NCBI RefSeq assembly: GCF_007474605.1
Contig: NZ_VHKL01000006.1
Coordinates: 186,001-250,000 of the forward strand
Length of the DNA: 64,000 bases
Direction of reading: 5' to 3'
Origin: Rhodoligotrophos appendicifer
GTDB lineage: Bacteria > Pseudomonadota > Alphaproteobacteria > Rhizobiales > Im1
The notes under the pieces are model-generated. The model did not search any database and was not told the DNA's origin. It worked only from the letters and a program-made list of their open reading frames with translations. This document shows, piece by piece, positions 25,325 through 33,688 of the stretch. The translations under genes and the position numbers were made by a program. Position 1 is the first letter of the stretch. Each line of letters begins with the position of its first letter.

Positions 25325-26403
25325 CGGGCGCACTGGTCCGCGTGCTGGACAATCTCCTTGGCCGTGGGGATGCCGCAGTCACCGTGCCGCCGCTCGATGG
25401 ACCCCTGCGTCCCAACCGGCGCTTGGACGAAGCGGCGCGTCTGCCCTTGGCCGATGTCGACGACCTCGCCTTCCTCTCCGGTCAGCTCGTCGCGTCCACG
25501 GCCAAGGCGCTGTACAGCCTTGAAGGAAGCCATTGGCAGCTCAGAAGCGAGTATTCCGACTTGGTAACCGCGATGGCGACCATCGACGGAGAGGGAGTGT
25601 GCCTGGCGCTGGCAAACGGGGAGATCGCCATCGAGGGTGGTCGCTACCATGGGCGCCGATATCGGGTGGCGGAGAATGTCCGCTGCATGACGGCCCTCAT
25701 CGCTACCGGTTCGCATCTCTTCGTCGCCAACGGCTCCTCCACCCACGATGCGGCAGATTGGCAGCGAGATCTGATGCGGAAGACCGCGGCAGGCAGTCTC
25801 TGGCGGATCGACCTCGACGACGGAGCCGTTTCCCAGCTGGCCGGCAACCTCGCCTGGCCCGCAGGCCTGGCGGTGGAGGGCGATGGCCTCGTCTACGCCG
25901 AAGCATGGCGTCATCGGCTGATGCGCCTGAGCCCTGGCGGCACCGCGAGGCCTGCAATCGTCTATGCTGATCTCCCTGGTTATCCGGGCCGGATCTCCTC
26001 TGCGCAGGGCCACCACTGGCTGTCGGTCTTCGCCCCGCGCAGCCAGCTCGTGGAATTCGTTCTGCGTGAGCCCGCCTATCGTGAGCGGATGATCGCGGAG
26101 GTGCCCCCTGACTTCTGGATTGCGCCCAAGCTCCGGTCGGGGCGCAGCTATTACGAGCCACTTCAGGGGGGCGGGGTGAAGCATCTGGGCATTCTGAAAC
26201 CCTGGGCCCCCACCATGTCCGCGGGCCTTTGCGTGAAGCTCGGCAGCACCTTCCAACCGATCATGAGCCTCCAGAGCCGCGCCGACGGTGCGACCCATGG
26301 CGTGACCTCGGCACTCGAACACGAGGGCCGCCTCTATGTCGCGGCCCGTGGCGACGGCGTCGTGGCGCTGGTGGACCTGAATGCGCTGGGAGGCGAGGAA
26401 TGA
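25321..26403 (+). CDS. Second strictosidine synthase/SMP-30-like beta-propeller protein
   Basis: 360 residues starting inside the previous stop (ATGA). It is related to the propeller half of the upstream fusion: LAWPAGLAVEGDGLVYAEAWRHRLMRLS and YADLPGYPGRISSAQGHHW align with the fused domain's NLVFPNGI, FAESWACRISRYW and DLPGYPDNIN blocks. No signal peptide, so cytoplasmic. Members of this superfamily include lactonases and strictosidine synthase, often calcium-dependent; catalytic residues cannot be confirmed by eye. It may pair with the fused propeller as a partner or act on the next intermediate. Confidence 0.72.
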   Translation: MTGALVRVLDNLLGRGDAAVTVPPLDGPLRPNRRLDEAARLPLADVDDLAFLSGQLVASTAKALYSLEGSHWQLRSEYSDLVTAMATIDGEGVCLALANGEIAIEGGRYHGRRYRVAENVRCMTALIATGSHLFVANGSSTHDAADWQRDLMRKTAAGSLWRIDLDDGAVSQLAGNLAWPAGLAVEGDGLVYAEAWRHRLMRLSPGGTARPAIVYADLPGYPGRISSAQGHHWLSVFAPRSQLVEFVLREPAYRERMIAEVPPDFWIAPKLRSGRSYYEPLQGGGVKHLGILKPWAPTMSAGLCVKLGSTFQPIMSLQSRADGATHGVTSALEHEGRLYVAARGDGVVALVDLNALGGEE

Positions 26404-27896
26404 CCCCCATTCTGGAGCTCAGAAAGGCCACCAAGGAATATCGCGGCGTTCCCGCTGTCCAGGATGTGAGCTTCAGCCTTCTCCAGGGCGAGGTGCATGC
26501 CCTGCTCGGCGAGAATGGCGCCGGGAAGTCGACGCTCACCAAGATGCTCGCCGGCGGGGTCGAGCCCACATCGGGCGAGATTTTGATCGACGGCCAACGG
26601 GTCGTGCTGAGGACGCCGTCCGAAGCCCTGGCGCGCGGCATTGCCATGGTCTATCAGGAGACCAGCCTTGTGCCCTCTCTTACTGTCGCCCAGAACCTCT
26701 ATCTGGCGGACAGGAAGTGGTTTCACCGGCTCCGCGGCATCTATATCGCCGGCCAGCAGTTCCTCCAGTCGCTGAACTTTCCCGTCGACCCCACCGCCAT
26801 GGTCTCCAGCCTGGGGGCCGGCCAGAAGCAGATGGTGGAGATCGCCCGCGCCGTTCATCACAATGCCCGAGTCATCATCTTCGACGAGCCGACCGCCAGC
26901 CTGACGCCGGAAGAAAAGCACCAGTTCTTCTCGCTCGTTCAGCGGCTGCGGGGACGCGGCGTCTCGATCATCTTCATATCGCACGCGCTGGAGGAGGCCC
27001 TCCTGATCTCTGACCGGATCACGGTTCTCAGGGACGGCCGGCATGTGGTGACCGATGCAACCTCCACCTTCGATCGTGAGAAGATCGTGCGCGCCATGGT
27101 TGGCCGCTCTCTCAGCCAGGAGCTTTACGGGGAGCGCAAGGACCGCGAGATCCGTCCCGGCACGGAGAAGGTGCTCAGCGTGCAGAACCTCTCCATGGGC
27201 AATATCGTGCGCAACACCTCCTTTTCAGTCTTCGCAGGCCAGATCACCGGGGTGTTCGGTCTCATCGGCTCCGGACGCACCGAAGCGGCGAAAATCGTCT
27301 CCGGCATCTTGAAGCGCGACCTCTTTCACGGAGGCGAGGTGCGGCTGAATGGACGCTCCGTCCGCTACCGCGTGCCGCGCCCCGCCGTCCGCGACGGGCT
27401 TGTCTACGTCACGGAGGATCGCAAGCTCGAAGGCTTCTTCGAGACCATGTCCATCTCCGAGAACATCTATCTCGGCGCGGTCGCCGCAGGCCGGACCCGC
27501 TCCTCGACCATGAGCATGAGCGAGATGAAGGAGGTCGCAGCCGTCTGGATCAAGGCCCTGAATGTCAAGGCCATCAACAGCGACGCACGCGTCATCGAAC
27601 TGTCCGGAGGCAACCAGCAGAAGGTGGTCGTCGCCAAATCCCTGGTCCAGAAGCCGAAGCTCGTGATCTTCGATGAGCCGACCCGCGGCGTCGACGTGGG
27701 CGCCATCGCCGATATCCATCATCTGATCAACGGGCTCGCCGATGAGGGCATCGCCGTCGTCGTGATCTCCTCCTACCTGCCGGAGGTCCTTCATTTGTCC
27801 GATCGCGTGCTCGTGTGCAGGCAGGGCCGGATCGTGGAGGAGTTCGCCGGCGACAAGGCGGACGAGGAAACCATCATGTATGCGGCGGTGCACTGA
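26400..27896 (+). CDS. Sugar-type (RbsA family) ABC transporter ATPase with two nucleotide-binding domains
   Basis: 498 residues, start overlapping the previous stop (ATGA). N-terminal domain: Walker A GENGAGKSTLTK, signature-like SLGAGQKQMVEIARAV, Walker B VIIFDEPTASLTPEE. C-terminal domain: degenerate Walker A GLIGSGRTE, signature LSGGNQQKVVVAKSL and Walker B LVIFDEPTRGVDVG. This is the standard RbsA/MglA layout, with both halves in one chain. Energises the permease pair encoded at 21144 and 23210. Ends TGATG with the CoA-ligase gene. Confidence 0.92.
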   Translation: MTPILELRKATKEYRGVPAVQDVSFSLLQGEVHALLGENGAGKSTLTKMLAGGVEPTSGEILIDGQRVVLRTPSEALARGIAMVYQETSLVPSLTVAQNLYLADRKWFHRLRGIYIAGQQFLQSLNFPVDPTAMVSSLGAGQKQMVEIARAVHHNARVIIFDEPTASLTPEEKHQFFSLVQRLRGRGVSIIFISHALEEALLISDRITVLRDGRHVVTDATSTFDREKIVRAMVGRSLSQELYGERKDREIRPGTEKVLSVQNLSMGNIVRNTSFSVFAGQITGVFGLIGSGRTEAAKIVSGILKRDLFHGGEVRLNGRSVRYRVPRPAVRDGLVYVTEDRKLEGFFETMSISENIYLGAVAAGRTRSSTMSMSEMKEVAAVWIKALNVKAINSDARVIELSGGNQQKVVVAKSLVQKPKLVIFDEPTRGVDVGAIADIHHLINGLADEGIAVVVISSYLPEVLHLSDRVLVCRQGRIVEEFAGDKADEETIMYAAVH

Positions 27897-30574
27897 TGGC
27901 ACGCGCGCTGAAGACCACCCGGCCGGTTCGCGACGTCCGCACCATCGCCGACATTGTCGAAATCGAGCGCTCCCCCTATGACGACCTCGTCACGGCGCAT
28001 AATCTCTATGATCTGTGTCTCGCGACGGCCGAGCATGGGGGCGAGAGAAAGGCGCTCACGGTTCTTCGGAGCCCAGACCCAATCGACATCGGTGCCTCCC
28101 TCACCCATCGCCAGCTGCTGGCCGAGGTGACCCGTGCAGCCAACCTGTTCCACACGCTCGGCCTCGCCCCCGGCCGCGGGGTCGCAGCCTTCCTCATGCC
28201 GACTTTGCCCTGCCTTCCCTCCCTGCTTCTGGGAGCCCAGGTCGCCGGTATCGCGAGTTCGATCAACTACCTGCTGAGCCGGGAGGCGGTGTTCGATCTC
28301 TTGAACGCCCAGCAGGCGAGCATCCTTGTAATCCCCTCGGCGGACAGTGACGCGGCCTGCTGGTCGATTGCCGAAGGCGCTCTGGATCATGTCCCGAGCC
28401 TGCGCCATGTGGTGGTCGCCGGCGGTGGAGCGGGAGCCGTTCCCGGCTTTGTGGGTCTCGAAGAGGCGATCGCTGCCGTGCGGGCCGACCGGTTGGATTT
28501 CGCCCCCTCTTCCAATCGCGAGGAGATCTGCGCGCTCTTCCATACCGGAGGCACAACGGGCCGGCCGAAGCTTGTCCGCCTCACCCATGGAAACCAGATC
28601 CATGCGGCCTTCGGCTTTGCCCAAGTCTTCGGCTATGACGAGCGCGACTGCGTCGTCAGCGGCTTTCCCTTCTTCCATGTCGGCGGCACCATGACGGTCG
28701 GCTTGTCGGTCCTTGCGGCCGGCGGCCATGTCGTCGTGCCCTCGCCCTATGGCCTGCGCACCCCTGCCGCAATCGGATCCTATTGGCGCATCGTCGAGCA
28801 TTTCAGGGCGACTGTCGTAAGCGGCGTCCCGACCTCGATTGCAGCCATGGCGAATGCCTGGACCGAGGGCACGGACGCCTCCAGCGTGCGCATGGCGGTC
28901 ACCGGTGGCGCCGTCCTCCCCAAAGCGGTGGGGGCGCGGTTCGAAGCAACGACGGGGCTGAAGCTGTTCGAGACCTATGGCATGACCGAAACCGCCGCCG
29001 CCATCGCCTTCAATCCGGGACGTGGGACTCCTCGCGCCGGCAGCGTCGGCTTCCGCGCTCCCTTCTCGGAAATCCGCATCCTTCGCCAAGGCGCGCCCTA
29101 TCCGACCCCGTGCCAGACGGAGGAAAGCGGCAGCGTCCAGGTCCGAGGTCCGCAGGTCTTCCCGGGCTATCTCGATCCCCGGCACGATGTGGGCATGCTG
29201 GAGCCGGATGGCTGGCTCACCACCGGCGACGTCGGCTATCTGACGGCCGATGAGCGGCTGGTGCTGACCGGGCGCGAGAAGGACCTGATCGTCCGCAGCG
29301 GCCATAACATCGATCCGGCCGCCATCGAGGATGTGGCCAACCAGTTCGAGGGCATCGCCCTCAGCGCCGCCGTCGGCATGCCAGACCAATATGCAGGCGA
29401 GGTGCCGGCACTCTTCATCGTCCCGTCTCCCGGCGCCCGGGTGGATCTCGACGCCCTGCGTGCGCATCTCCATCGGCACCTTCACGAACCGCCGGCCCGG
29501 CCGCGCAGCATCCTCGTCATCGATGCGCTGCCCGTGACGGCGGTGGGCAAGATCTTCAAGCCCGCGCTGCGAGATAGGGCCATTGCCGAGAAGGTGCGAC
29601 TGGAAGCTCTCCAAACCTGTGGCGACACCGCCGAGGTCGCAGTCAAGATCGGCCTCGACGCCAAGAAGCAAACCCTCGTCGACGTGACGGTGACGGGAGC
29701 CACACCAGAAGGGGTCCAAGCCTTGTCGAACGTGCTGCGGCCTTTGCCGCAAACCTATACCGTGTCTTCGGCCGGTGCGCCCTCGGCCTCCCCGGTCATC
29801 CTGGAGGTGGATGGCGCAGTCGCCCTTCTGACCCTCAATCGCCCCGAGGCCATGAACGCTCTTTCCCGCGAAGTCATGACCGACCTGGAATCGAAGGTGA
29901 GGTCGCTGCAGGATCGGAAGGACATCCGCGTGGTCATCGTCACCGGGAACGGCCGTGCCTTCTGTGCCGGCGGCGACCTCCTTGAATTCGGGGAGGCGCT
30001 GGAGACCGACAAGGCGCGTCTGCTTCACGATCTCGCCTACAATCAGAGCGTCCTCCAGCTGATCGAGGACCTGCCCATGCCGGTCATCGGGGCCGCCAAT
30101 GGTGTGGCTGTGGCGGGCGGCCTCGAGCTGCTGCTCTGTTGCGATATCATCCTGGCGGCGGCAGGCGTGAAGATGGGCGACGGGCATGCGCAGTACGGCG
30201 TGGTGCCGGCCGGCGGCGCAACCGTCCGGCTGGGCGAGCGGATCTCGCCGGGTCGCGCCGCGCACCTCTTCTACACAGCCTCCCTGATGTCGGTAGAGCG
30301 CCTCGCTGACTGGGGGCTGGTGAACGAAATCGTTCCTCGGGAGCAATTGCTGTCCCGCGCGAGGGAACTTGCGGACGAGATCGGTCGGAGAAGCCCGGAG
30401 ACCATCCGTCACATGAAGTCGCTCACCGGCTGGCGCTCGACCAGCCCTGAGCGAAAGGCGCGGATGCAGGCCGAGTTGGCGGCTTTCGCCAGCCATCTCG
30501 ACGGTCGGGATCTCCAGCGTGGGCTTGCGGCCTTCAAGCAGAAGCAGTCGCCCCGATACGACGACCCTCAATGA
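27896..30574 (+). CDS. Fusion: acyl-CoA synthetase (ANL family) plus C-terminal enoyl-CoA hydratase/isomerase (crotonase)
   Basis: 892 residues. Residues ~1-565 are an adenylate-forming CoA ligase: P-loop HTGGTTGRPK (~216), ETYGMTE (~358), TTGD (~441) and the catalytic lysine in VGKIFK (~551). After a ~65-residue linker, residues ~631-892 form a crotonase domain with ALSREVMTDL, the oxyanion site FCAGGDL (~688) and GGLELLLCCDI (~740). The first catalytic glutamate of hydratases is kept (GGLE), but the second position reads GHAQYGVVP, with His where PEI... is usual, so plain hydratase activity is doubtful. Start overlaps the ATPase stop (TGATG). Would activate an acid and process the CoA ester in one polypeptide. 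Confidence 0.87.
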   Translation: MARALKTTRPVRDVRTIADIVEIERSPYDDLVTAHNLYDLCLATAEHGGERKALTVLRSPDPIDIGASLTHRQLLAEVTRAANLFHTLGLAPGRGVAAFLMPTLPCLPSLLLGAQVAGIASSINYLLSREAVFDLLNAQQASILVIPSADSDAACWSIAEGALDHVPSLRHVVVAGGGAGAVPGFVGLEEAIAAVRADRLDFAPSSNREEICALFHTGGTTGRPKLVRLTHGNQIHAAFGFAQVFGYDERDCVVSGFPFFHVGGTMTVGLSVLAAGGHVVVPSPYGLRTPAAIGSYWRIVEHFRATVVSGVPTSIAAMANAWTEGTDASSVRMAVTGGAVLPKAVGARFEATTGLKLFETYGMTETAAAIAFNPGRGTPRAGSVGFRAPFSEIRILRQGAPYPTPCQTEESGSVQVRGPQVFPGYLDPRHDVGMLEPDGWLTTGDVGYLTADERLVLTGREKDLIVRSGHNIDPAAIEDVANQFEGIALSAAVGMPDQYAGEVPALFIVPSPGARVDLDALRAHLHRHLHEPPARPRSILVIDALPVTAVGKIFKPALRDRAIAEKVRLEALQTCGDTAEVAVKIGLDAKKQTLVDVTVTGATPEGVQALSNVLRPLPQTYTVSSAGAPSASPVILEVDGAVALLTLNRPEAMNALSREVMTDLESKVRSLQDRKDIRVVIVTGNGRAFCAGGDLLEFGEALETDKARLLHDLAYNQSVLQLIEDLPMPVIGAANGVAVAGGLELLLCCDIILAAAGVKMGDGHAQYGVVPAGGATVRLGERISPGRAAHLFYTASLMSVERLADWGLVNEIVPREQLLSRARELADEIGRRSPETIRHMKSLTGWRSTSPERKARMQAELAAFASHLDGRDLQRGLAAFKQKQSPRYDDPQ

Positions 30575-30597
30575 TCATGATCGCTGGCTTGGGCGCC

Positions 30598-31773
30598 CTA
30601 GCGGATCACCGGCAGTTCGCGTGGCGCCCGAAGCGTCAGGAGTTCGGCCCCTGACGAGGTGATGACGACATTCTCCTCATGGACGATCATCTTGCCTTTG
30701 GCATATTCGATCCCCGGCTCGATGGTGAGAACCATCCCCTCCAGGATCTTCGTACCGTCTCCAGGCCGATGCGAAGGCGGCTCGGTGAGCTGCAGTCCGA
30801 GGCCATGACCGAAGCGTCCCACATTGTTGCCGACGGAGCCGGCGGCATCGATGATCTTGGCCATGGCGTGATAGACGTCGTCGGTGGTCGCTCCGGGAAC
30901 GGCTGCGGCGATGCCGGCCTCCGTGGCCAGCCATACCGCCTCATGGGCGCGGTGGACCTCGTCGGCCACCGTTCCGACCGCGTAGTTCCTGTCGAAGTCG
31001 CAGAAATAGCCGTCATAGGTCGAGCCGCTGTCGATGAACAGGATATCCCCCTCGGTCAGCGCCCGGTCATGCGGTCCACAGACGATCTGGCTGATGCCGC
31101 CGGGCCCGGCGATACCCGGCATGAAGGGCGTCGAATCCGCACCGCGTTGGGCGACGTCGATGCGCAGGCGCCGCACCGCTTCGCGTTCCGTGTCGCCGAT
31201 CGAGATCAGGCTGGGAAGTCCGTTATAGGCCTCGCTGGCAATATGGCAGATGTGGTGGATATGCGCGATCTCGGCCGCGGTCTTCACCATGCGGATGTCC
31301 CACAGGGCGGGGGAACCATCCACGAACTCGAACTGCTTGATCATGTCCCGCAGTTTGAGGAAATCCATGACCGGCATCCGAAGCGTCATCTCGCGGCCCA
31401 GCTCCGCACCGATCCGGCCGAAACGCACCGGGAGGGAGGCGAGCGCGGCGGCGATCAGTGACAGCCCGTCATCCTCGGGCACGGGCGCCGGCCAGCTGCG
31501 AATATCTTTGATCCAGGTCATTTCCATCTCCGGCACCCCGATGTCGGGGATGATGGCGATGGGGGCACCCTGCTGTGGAACCAGCACGAACCAGGGTCGG
31601 GTGGGGCTCTCCCAGAACTGCGAATCGAACCCCGTGAAGTAGCGGACATTCGGCGGCATGGTGACCAACAGGCCGTCCAGCTGATGCTTATGCATGATCG
31701 TCTGGGCGCGATGGGTTCGCTGGGCAAATTCTTCAGGGGTAAAGCCGCGTTTGGGTGCTGTTCCGGGCCGCAT
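30598..31773 (-). CDS. M24-family metallohydrolase (Xaa-Pro aminopeptidase/creatinase/ectoine hydrolase fold)
   Basis: 391 residues from an ATG at 31773 with GGAGG 9 bases upstream; an ATG at 31797 that overlaps the previous stop (ATGA) is an alternative and adds eight residues. All five metal ligands of the pita-bread fold are present: FIDSGSTYDGYFCDFDR gives two Asp, RFGHGLGL the His, LTIEPG a Glu and VHEENVVIT the last Glu. The N-terminal domain NVRYFTGFDSQFWES is also typical. Cytoplasmic hydrolase of peptides, creatine-like or ectoine-like amides. It follows a diaminopropionate ammonia-lyase gene in the same operon, so an N-acyl-diamino acid or dipeptide substrate is plausible. Confidence 0.85.
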   Translation of the reverse strand: MRPGTAPKRGFTPEEFAQRTHRAQTIMHKHQLDGLLVTMPPNVRYFTGFDSQFWESPTRPWFVLVPQQGAPIAIIPDIGVPEMEMTWIKDIRSWPAPVPEDDGLSLIAAALASLPVRFGRIGAELGREMTLRMPVMDFLKLRDMIKQFEFVDGSPALWDIRMVKTAAEIAHIHHICHIASEAYNGLPSLISIGDTEREAVRRLRIDVAQRGADSTPFMPGIAGPGGISQIVCGPHDRALTEGDILFIDSGSTYDGYFCDFDRNYAVGTVADEVHRAHEAVWLATEAGIAAAVPGATTDDVYHAMAKIIDAAGSVGNNVGRFGHGLGLQLTEPPSHRPGDGTKILEGMVLTIEPGIEYAKGKMIVHEENVVITSSGAELLTLRAPRELPVIR

Positions 31774-31793
31774 CTTCGATCCTCCGGTGAAAC

Positions 31794-32996
31794 TCATCGG
31801 GTTGTGTTGGAAAGCTCGACATCTTCTGGCGTCATGCCGACCAAGTCTCGATATTTCTCTGGATCGGTCGCCCCTTCCGTGTTGATCACCAGGATACGGG
31901 ATGTGGCGCCGAGCCCAAGGCTCTTCATGGCGCTCGCCTCGCTCATGATGTTGAGAAGGCCGGCCAGTCCGGCGCCGCCGCTTTCTCCTGAGATGATGGC
32001 CGGGTCGCCGGACTCTGGCCGCGCCAGCCGGTTCATCACGCCGATCGCATCGGATTCCGCGACCGTCATGAACCCATCGGCCAGCCGACGCAGGATCCGC
32101 CACGCGATCAACGACGGCTCGTAGCATTCCAGCATGGCCATCACCGTGGGCTCACCGTGTGGAATCTTCACCGGCTTCCCGGCCTTGGCCGTCTCATAGA
32201 GGCAGGCCGCGCGCGCCGGCTCGACGACGATCACCCGGGGCCTGCGCTCGCCGAGGGCCATCCCGAGATAGCCTGCCAGGGCCGCTGCAAAGCCACCGAC
32301 CCCCGCCTGCAGGAACACATGGGTTGGAGGCTGCGGGATCTGGCCGAGAATTTCTCGCGCCATAGCCGTGTAGCCCTGCATCACAAGACCGGGGATCCGC
32401 TCATAGCCGGGCCAGGACGTGTCCGACACGACGGTCCACCCCTCCCGATCGGCGACCCGCGCGGCCTCCGCCACGGAATCGTCATACGTCCCCTCCACGC
32501 GGATGATTCTCGCACCATAGCGTGCGATTTCAGCCGCGCGCCCCTCGCTGACCCCGCCATGGAGGAAGATCACCGCCGCGGCGCCCGTAAGCTGCGCGCC
32601 CTGCGCGACCGAGCGCCCATGATTGCCATCGGTCGCGCAGGCGAATATCATGTCCTCGGCGACGCCCCGAACTTCGGGCTTCTGCAGGTCCTCGATGTCC
32701 AAGCTGCGCTGCAGGATGCTCGCAGCCTTCTCCAGGACCAGCCTTGTCACCGCATAGGAGCCGCCCAGCGCCTTGAAGCTGCCGAGGCCCAGCCTGTACC
32801 CCTCGTCCTTCATATGGATGGAAGCCACGCCGACGCTCCGCGCAAGCCCCTCAAGCGAATGCAGGGGCGTCTCTCGGTGATGGGGCCGGTGGGACAGGTA
32901 TCGCGCGACCTCCGCGGCGGCGGTCAGGCTGAGCGTCGCGGCGTCCATGGCCTCCAGAGGCTGGCCGTGATCGGGATCGTCGTTCAGGATGAGCAT
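31794..32996 (-). CDS. dpaL: Diaminopropionate ammonia-lyase-like PLP enzyme
   Basis: 400 residues. PLP lysine in GLGSFKALGGSYA near residue 75, substrate/cofactor loop ATDGNHGRSVAQGA, and the glycine-rich phosphate loop VFLQAGVGGFAAALAGYLG, all as in YgeX/DpaL and the wider fold type II (threonine dehydratase) group. DpaL converts 2,3-diaminopropionate to pyruvate and two ammonia in the cytoplasm. The SGESGGAGLAGL and INTEGATDPEKY segments near the C-terminus fit DpaL better than threonine dehydratase. First gene of a two-gene operon with the M24 hydrolase; divergent from an Lrp-type regulator. Confidence 0.85.
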   Translation of the reverse strand: MLILNDDPDHGQPLEAMDAATLSLTAAAEVARYLSHRPHHRETPLHSLEGLARSVGVASIHMKDEGYRLGLGSFKALGGSYAVTRLVLEKAASILQRSLDIEDLQKPEVRGVAEDMIFACATDGNHGRSVAQGAQLTGAAAVIFLHGGVSEGRAAEIARYGARIIRVEGTYDDSVAEAARVADREGWTVVSDTSWPGYERIPGLVMQGYTAMAREILGQIPQPPTHVFLQAGVGGFAAALAGYLGMALGERRPRVIVVEPARAACLYETAKAGKPVKIPHGEPTVMAMLECYEPSLIAWRILRRLADGFMTVAESDAIGVMNRLARPESGDPAIISGESGGAGLAGLLNIMSEASAMKSLGLGATSRILVINTEGATDPEKYRDLVGMTPEDVELSNTTR

Positions 32997-33020
32997 TGTC
33001 TATCGCCTCCTGCACGATGT

Positions 33021-33043
33021 TTTATTCTACAACCCGCAATAAA
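33021..33043. promoter_or_regulatory. Weak dyad, possible Lrp-type site
   Basis: TTTATT at 33021-33026 and AATAAA at 33038-33043, separated by 11 bases, in the divergent promoter between the ammonia-lyase gene and the Lrp-family gene. AT-rich short dyads are typical of Lrp/AsnC sites, but this one is too short to be sure. Confidence 0.3.
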
Positions 33044-33093
33044 GGCGCTCGAACTTCCGGCGTTTGGCGCAAGTTTGTTTCGCAGGGACCGTT

Positions 33094-33576
33094 ATGCAGG
33101 ATCGTTACGCCCCCCTTACTCTCGATCGGCTTGACCTCGCGATCCTCGACATTCTCCAGCAGGACAACACGACTCCCCAGCGGGTCATTGGAAGCAGGGT
33201 GAACCTGTCGGCGCCCGCGGTGCAGCGCCGGATCAAGCGAATGACGCAAGCCGGAGTGATCCGTGCCAATGTGGCCGTCCTCGATCCAGCCCGCGTCGGA
33301 CATCCGATCACCATCTTCGTGGAAGTTGAAATCATCAGCGAGACGGCGGCCAACATTGATGCGGCCAAGCGTGACCTCGCGTCCGCCCCCGAAGTGCAGC
33401 AATGCTATTACGTGACCGGCGAGATCGACTTCGTTCTCGTGGTCGTCGTGCCCTCGATGGCTGATTATGAGGCGCTGACGAAGCGGCTGTTCTTCGGCAA
33501 CACCAATGTGAAGCGCTTCCGCAGCTTTGTCGCCATGGACAGGGTGAAAGTCGGCTTGGCCGTCCCCACCCGATAG
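33094..33576 (+). CDS. Lrp/AsnC-family transcriptional regulator
   Basis: 160 residues from the ATG at 33094. N-terminal winged HTH: LDRLDLAILDILQQDNTTPQRVIGSRVNLSAPAVQRRIKRMTQAGVI. C-terminal RAM ligand-binding domain: ITIFVEVEII, APEVQQCYYVTGEIDFVLVVVVPSMADYE. Binds amino acids or their derivatives and usually controls the divergent operon, here the diaminopropionate ammonia-lyase and M24 hydrolase genes. Cytoplasmic, expected to form dimers to octamers. Confidence 0.9.
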   Translation: MQDRYAPLTLDRLDLAILDILQQDNTTPQRVIGSRVNLSAPAVQRRIKRMTQAGVIRANVAVLDPARVGHPITIFVEVEIISETAANIDAAKRDLASAPEVQQCYYVTGEIDFVLVVVVPSMADYEALTKRLFFGNTNVKRFRSFVAMDRVKVGLAVPTR

Positions 33577-33688
33577 ATCGATTGTCCCCGTCTGCGGTCT
33601 GAGCGCCTCCGGCTCAAGTCGGCGCGTGACTCCCTGCGCTTCGAACTCTACCGTCTTGCGCAAGTGGAAGGACGGGAGGCGGAAGGAC

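Noticed and set aside
27791-30571. A very long open frame on the strand opposite the CoA-ligase/crotonase gene
   Set aside because: GC-rich codon bias makes mirror frames long; the plus-strand product has full catalytic motifs while the opposite frame is low-complexity and matches nothing.
29790-30574. Calling the crotonase half a feruloyl-CoA hydratase-lyase
   Set aside because: It keeps the first hydratase glutamate and lacks the second, opposite to what I recall for that enzyme, and no vanillin pathway genes are nearby.
30598-31773. Calling the M24 protein ectoine hydrolase DoeA
   Set aside because: All metal ligands fit, but the N-terminal half and the missing DoeB deacetylase do not support a specific ectoine role; kept as M24 family.
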